A stretch of 64,000 nt of DNA from TWA4 sp051879195 (GTDB lineage Bacteria > Bacillota > Clostridia > Lachnospirales > Lachnospiraceae). The notes below the pieces were generated by a model. It saw only the letters and a list, made by a program, of their open reading frames with translations. It searched no databases and was not told the DNA's origin. The position numbers and the translations under genes are program-made. This document shows, one piece after another, positions 60,651 through 64,000 of this stretch. Location of the stretch: contig JBJELO010000208.1 of the NCBI GenBank assembly GCA_051879195.1, positions 1 to 64,000 of the forward strand, in the 5' to 3' direction. Positions within the stretch are counted from its first letter, which is position 1. Each line of letters begins with the position of its first letter.

Positions 60651-60986
60651 TCAGATCGTGTCATTTCCCCAGATTTCCAGAGTTTTGATCAGTTTTCTTT
60701 TCTGCTGTGCATCCAGATGGGATATTTTTTCAAGGAGTTCGTTGTCCAGTGCTGTCTTTTCGTATTCCGGTTCAATCTGGCCTACCAGAGAGTCCAGTGT
60801 GATTCCGGCCAGTCTGGCATAATAGGTCAGCATGCGCAGTGACATGGCCGTGCGGTTGTTTTCCACGTTGCTGATGTATCCGGGAGTGACATTGAGTGCT
60901 CTGGCTACCTGATTCTGGGTCAGTCCCATCTGGAGCCGAAGTTCCTTTACCCGTGCTCCCAGTTTTTCGTTGTCAAATTTTTCCAT
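60651..60986 (-). CDS. XRE-family HTH regulator
   Basis: 111 residues. LGARVKELRLQMGLTQNQVARALNVTPGYISNVENNRTAMSLRMLTYYARLAG (about 8-60) is a SinR/Cro-type HTH; the C-terminal half (EPEYEKTALDNELLEKISHLDAQQKRKLIKTLEIWG) is a helical dimerisation region. ATG with AGGATTTG upstream. Targets unknown. The 330-bp region upstream carries only a dyad and a gene remnant on the other strand. Confidence 0.9.
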   Translation of the reverse strand: MEKFDNEKLGARVKELRLQMGLTQNQVARALNVTPGYISNVENNRTAMSLRMLTYYARLAGITLDSLVGQIEPEYEKTALDNELLEKISHLDAQQKRKLIKTLEIWGNDTI

Positions 60987-61236
60987 ATCAAATCCTCCGT
61001 AATTTCATAGAAATAGCAACGGCTGCTGTTCAGATCAGGATTCCGTGCAGTCGGTACGGCACGGAAATCAACAGTGAATATAGTATGTTCAGATAAAAGT
61101 ATACTATAAATATTTCCGGAAATAAATTCACTAATAGTATTGAAAACATTTTATAGGAATAAGAATAATTTTGGAAAGCAGGGCGGCAGAGCAATCAATC
61201 TGAAAATCAACAAAAATGATTTGATGATTCTTCTTG

Positions 61237-61256
61237 ACTTAAAGTTGACTTTAAGT
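61237..61256. promoter_or_regulatory. Perfect 9-bp inverted repeat
   Basis: ACTTAAAGT-TG-ACTTTAAGT, upstream of the DUF362 remnant. Overlapping TTGACT hexamers and a GATAAT (61262-61267) are present but not at standard spacing. A repressor or activator site is possible. Confidence 0.5.
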
Positions 61257-61317
61257 GTTGCGATAATGGATGTAAGGACGAAAAATTATTGTAGCAATCC
61301 CTGGGAGGACATGGATT

Positions 61318-61523
61318 ATGAAATCAAAAGTTTATTTTACAAGAACAATTACGCCTGAAAAAGTACTGGAGATGTATCGTCGCTGGATAAGCAGCTGCCC
61401 GGTAAAGTTGCAGTCAAACATCTGCTTGAGCGGATCGAGTCACGTAACGGTGTGCTGACCGATGATGCAGCAGCGGAGCTTGGATACGGCTCAAAAGAAT
61501 ATGAACTGATTGAAGTGGACTGA
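61318..61523 (+). pseudogene. DUF362 iron-sulfur protein remnant
   Basis: The start is intact (GGGAGGA then ATG): MKSKVYFTRTITPEKVLEMY, typical of DUF362 proteins. A frameshift follows; the other frame continues LDKQLPGKVAVKH as in the family, then jumps to LLERIESRNGVLTDDAAAEL and GYGSKEYELIEVD with TGA at 61521, which is the family's C-terminus. Almost all of the roughly 370-residue protein, including the ferredoxin part, is deleted. Confidence 0.8.
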
Positions 61524-61575
61524 CAGAGCATAGACCAGCTGAACTGTCAGAAAAGCCTGGTAAATATGTTTTCAG

Positions 61576-61623
61576 AAAAACAGGGCCGCGTGCCTGCCGG
61601 ATTACCGGAGGTGCGCGGCCCTG
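61576..61623 (-). terminator. Terminator of the flavodiiron gene
   Basis: CAGGGCCGCG (61581-61590) pairs with CGCGGCCCTG (61614-61623), with an inner CCGG/CCGG stem. On the minus strand it is followed by TTTTT (complement of 61576-61580). Confidence 0.9.
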
Positions 61624-61691
61624 TGTAAATGAAACCGTTACAGGCCGGGCTGCGGTGAACAATCAGTCACAGCCGGTCATAAACTGAACGA

Positions 61692-63482
61692 TCAGCCAAT
61701 GGGATCGAAATCAGCTGCGCCGTGCTTGCACAGAGGGCAGATATAATCTTCAGGCAGTTCTTCGCCTTCATATACATAACCGCAGATGCGGCATACAAAG
61801 CCCTTCTTGCCTTCTGTTTCCGGTTTCGGCTTTACGTTGTTCTGGTAATAGGTGTAAGTCATGGTTTCTGCACCGGAGATTACTCTTGCTTCTGTAATGC
61901 TGCAGATGAACATGCCATGAGTACCCATATCAATATAATCTTCCACTTTCAGAGACATGAATGAGTTGATATGTCTGGGCAGGAAGATCAGGCCGTTATC
62001 GGAACGAAGCGGTGTGCAGCCTGCAAATTTGTCCACATTTCTGCCGCTCTGGAAACCGAAGTTTTCAAATACGCTGAAAGGTGCGTCAACAGACAGGCAG
62101 TTTACATTCATGATACCGGTCTGTTTGATCACATGGTGAGAGTAGTTGGCCTTGTTGATGGTAACGGCAACACGGTTGGGTGTGCTGGTCAGCTGAGTAA
62201 CAGTGTTGACAATGAGGCCGTTGTCTTTCTTACCGTCGTTGGATGTAACAACGTACAGACCGTATCCGATATTGAACAGTGCGTTCAGATCGTTCTTGTT
62301 GGCTGTTGCGTCCTGCTGTGCCAGATAGTCGCGGCAGAGTTCGTTGGCCATCTCTTCAATCTGATTGCGGCTTTCTTCAGACAGAGCGGACTTGATGGTA
62401 ACGTTGTTTTCCGTAAAGTTCAGCTTCGGTGAGCCTTCAAACATATTCTTCATGGTTTTAATTGCCATGGGTGCCCAGGAACCGTTCTCCATCATGGCGA
62501 TGGTGCGGTTCTGGTAGTTGCGTTCGGTCAGATGTTCGATGAAGTCGCGCATGAAGGGGAAAATACCTGCGTTGTAGGTTGTGGTAGCCAGTACCAGCTT
62601 GCTGTAACGGAATGCATCTTCCACAGCTTCTGCCATATCGCAGCGGGCCAGATCGTTGACAACAACCTTGGGGCAGCCTTTTGCACGCAGCTTGTCTGCC
62701 AGAAGTTCAACTGCCTTTTTGGTATGGCCGTAAACAGAAGTATAGGCGATCACGATGCCTTCTTCTTCTACTGCGTAGGAAGACCAGATATTGTACAGAT
62801 TAAGATAATAGCCAAGATTCTCTTTCAGAATCGGTCCGTGCAGAGGGCAGATGGTCTGGATGTCCAGTGTAGCTGCCTTTTTCAGCAGATTCTGAACCTG
62901 TTTGCCGTATTTGCCCACGATGCCGATATAGTAGCGGCGTGCTTCGCATGCCCAGTCTTCTTCCACATCGAGAGCACCGAATTTGCCGAAGCCATCAGCA
63001 GAGAAAAGCACTTTGTCGTAAGTATCATAGGTAACCATAACCTCGGGCCAGTGAACCATGGGTGCGGCTACGAATGCCAGGGTGTGTTTGCCAAGGCTGA
63101 GAGTATCGCCTTCTTTGATGACGATCTGTCTGTCTGCAAAATCAGTGCCGAAGAACTGTTTCATCATGGTAAATGCTTTTGCAGAAGAAACGATGGTCGT
63201 TTCGGTGTAGACATTCATGAAATTGGCGATATTGGCTGCATGATCGGGCTCCATATGCTGTACGATCAGGTAATCGGGACGGCGGTCACCCAGTACATTC
63301 TGCAGGTTATCCAGCCATTCATGCTTGAAATGCTGATCCACAGTATCCATAACGGCAATCTTATCGTCCATGATCACATAAGAATTGTATGCCATACCGT
63401 TTTCAACAACGTACTGCCCTTCGAACAGGTCCACTTCGTGGTCGTTGACACCAACGTATTTAATATCGTTTGTAATTTCCAT
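61692..63482 (-). CDS. Flavodiiron protein with flavin reductase and rubredoxin domains
   Basis: 596 residues, four domains. Metallo-beta-lactamase-like diiron domain (1-240) with HMEPDH (76-81), His144 in PMVHWPE, Asp163 and His215 in PLHGP; flavodoxin domain (about 243-385, AYTSVYGHTKKAV); flavin-reductase-like domain (about 405-540, NALFNIGYGLYVVTS); C-terminal rubredoxin (CRICGYVYEGEELPEDYICPLC). It reduces oxygen to water (and possibly NO). The two extra domains make it nearly self-sufficient in electron supply. Monocistronic, divergent from nth. Confidence 0.95.
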   Translation of the reverse strand: MEITNDIKYVGVNDHEVDLFEGQYVVENGMAYNSYVIMDDKIAVMDTVDQHFKHEWLDNLQNVLGDRRPDYLIVQHMEPDHAANIANFMNVYTETTIVSSAKAFTMMKQFFGTDFADRQIVIKEGDTLSLGKHTLAFVAAPMVHWPEVMVTYDTYDKVLFSADGFGKFGALDVEEDWACEARRYYIGIVGKYGKQVQNLLKKAATLDIQTICPLHGPILKENLGYYLNLYNIWSSYAVEEEGIVIAYTSVYGHTKKAVELLADKLRAKGCPKVVVNDLARCDMAEAVEDAFRYSKLVLATTTYNAGIFPFMRDFIEHLTERNYQNRTIAMMENGSWAPMAIKTMKNMFEGSPKLNFTENNVTIKSALSEESRNQIEEMANELCRDYLAQQDATANKNDLNALFNIGYGLYVVTSNDGKKDNGLIVNTVTQLTSTPNRVAVTINKANYSHHVIKQTGIMNVNCLSVDAPFSVFENFGFQSGRNVDKFAGCTPLRSDNGLIFLPRHINSFMSLKVEDYIDMGTHGMFICSITEARVISGAETMTYTYYQNNVKPKPETEGKKGFVCRICGYVYEGEELPEDYICPLCKHGAADFDPIG

Positions 63483-63750
63483 TTCCGTTCACTCCTTTTT
63501 GATAAATAATAAAGATATCCGGCAGATGATACTGCTGGCCGGACAAAAATGGTTTGTAATATCCGCAGCATTGCAAATACTGGACTCATTATATCATATT
63601 TTCGGAATAAAGATATAGCTTTTATACAATTTTTATGTTTTTTTTCCGGTGTAATCGGTCATTTTTTTGTATAATTTTTTCTGGTCATACGGATCGGGAT
63701 TTGATAGGATATATGGAAAGCGGCCGGAAAGCCGCGATGGAGGTGATTTT

Positions 63751-64000
63751 ATGACGAAAGAAGAACTGACGCTGGAGGTCATTGAGCGCCTGAAAAGGGA
63801 ATATCCCGATGCGGGCTGTACGCTGGATTACGATCAGGCATGGAAGCTTCTGGTCAGCGTGCGGCTGGCAGCTCAGTGCACGGATGCCCGTGTCAATGTG
63901 GTCGTTGAGGATCTGTATGCACAATATCCGGATATTGACGCGCTGGCTGATGCGGATGTGGAGGATATTGAGCGGATCGTGCGTCCCTGCGGTCTGGGAA
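63751..64000 (+). CDS. nth: Endonuclease III, N-terminal part (runs off the window)
   Basis: The frame starts at ATG 63751 after GGAGGTGA and stays open to the window end. Residues EVIERLKREYPDAGCTLDY, WKLLVSVRLAAQCTDARVNVV and VEDIERIVRPCGLG match the start of endonuclease III, a base-excision DNA glycosylase/AP lyase with a [4Fe-4S] cluster. The HhH motif, catalytic Lys and Asp and cluster cysteines lie beyond the window. A TATAAT at 63670 is a likely -10. Confidence 0.93.
   Translation, partial: MTKEELTLEVIERLKREYPDAGCTLDYDQAWKLLVSVRLAAQCTDARVNVVVEDLYAQYPDIDALADADVEDIERIVRPCGLG

Noticed and set aside
61140..61358. Open frame of 72 codons (TTG start)
   Set aside because: No ribosome binding site, no family resemblance, and it overlaps the better supported DUF362 remnant and a perfect inverted repeat.
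63719..63735. GCGGC/GCCGC stem before nth as a terminator or riboswitch
   Set aside because: Only 5 bp, no T-run, next to the ribosome site; too weak to call.
1..64000. tRNA, rRNA or intact insertion sequence
   Set aside because: No cloverleaf-like tRNA sequence, rRNA segment or transposase motif was noticed on reading; a dedicated covariance scan would be the decisive check.

Overview
The window looks like chromosome from an anaerobic, low-to-mid GC Firmicute, most likely class Clostridia and probably a Lachnospiraceae relative. This rests on strong AGGAGG-type ribosome binding sites, a T-box leader, a CIRCE element, SLH-domain secretion, a sigma-54/PLP-lyase/cysteine-desulfidase block, and an anaerobe's oxidative-stress set (rubredoxin, rubrerythrin, multidomain flavodiiron protein). 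No rRNA, tRNA, CRISPR array or intact transposase was seen. The species assignment is inference.

Layout. 0-8 kb: secreted transglutaminase-like SLH protein, glutamate dehydrogenase divergent from an Lrp-type regulator, a Lon-like ATPase without protease domain, a CIRCE-controlled small heat-shock protein and a SpoU-type RNA methyltransferase. 8-19 kb: a sigma-54 block made of an enhancer-binding activator, a consensus -24/-12 promoter with helically phased upstream repeats, a MalY/PatB-type C-S lyase, a DAACS symporter, RidA, a small glutaredoxin-like protein, RpoN itself on the other strand, two UPF0597/L-cysteine-desulfidase paralogues and a GNAT protein. The inferred role is uptake and breakdown of a sulfur amino acid. 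19-29 kb: XRE regulator, histidine phosphatase, divergent peptide deformylase, nitroreductase, a two-component system next to an FtsX-type ABC exporter, macrodomain protein, and MerR and LacI regulators. 30-36 kb: MATE pump, AAA/PD-(D/E)XK protein, purC, an SGNH hydrolase-azlC-azlD operon, and a rubredoxin too short for routine ORF lists. 36-47 kb: broken YesL-like gene, GH2 beta-galactosidase with its own promoter and a solute-binding-protein remnant behind it, EamA transporter, LacI/M42 peptidase/FGGY kinase, M20 amidohydrolase and thioesterase. 47-54 kb: T-box-controlled threonyl-tRNA synthetase lacking the TGS domain, TetR divergent from a TauE-lipid-kinase fusion, and MarR plus MATE sharing a 14-bp operator. 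54-57.5 kb: a decaying defence/mobile region with a nuclease-domain remnant, intact RloA-like ATPase, broken rloB and an N-terminally truncated AlbA-type regulator. 57.5-64 kb: SEC-C methionine aminopeptidase, rubrerythrin, aldo/keto reductase, XRE regulator, DUF362 remnant, flavodiiron protein and the start of nth.

Most notable: (i) the sigma-54 block with RpoN inside it and a desulfidase paralogue lacking a conserved cysteine; (ii) the TauE-kinase fusion; (iii) a duplicated MarR operator; (iv) two families of dispersed, structured repeats that often sit at stop codons (71 bp; and a TAACNGTTCAGC dyad); (v) several gene remnants that only a base-by-base reading reveals (RloB, solute-binding protein, DUF362, YesL, PD-(D/E)XK).
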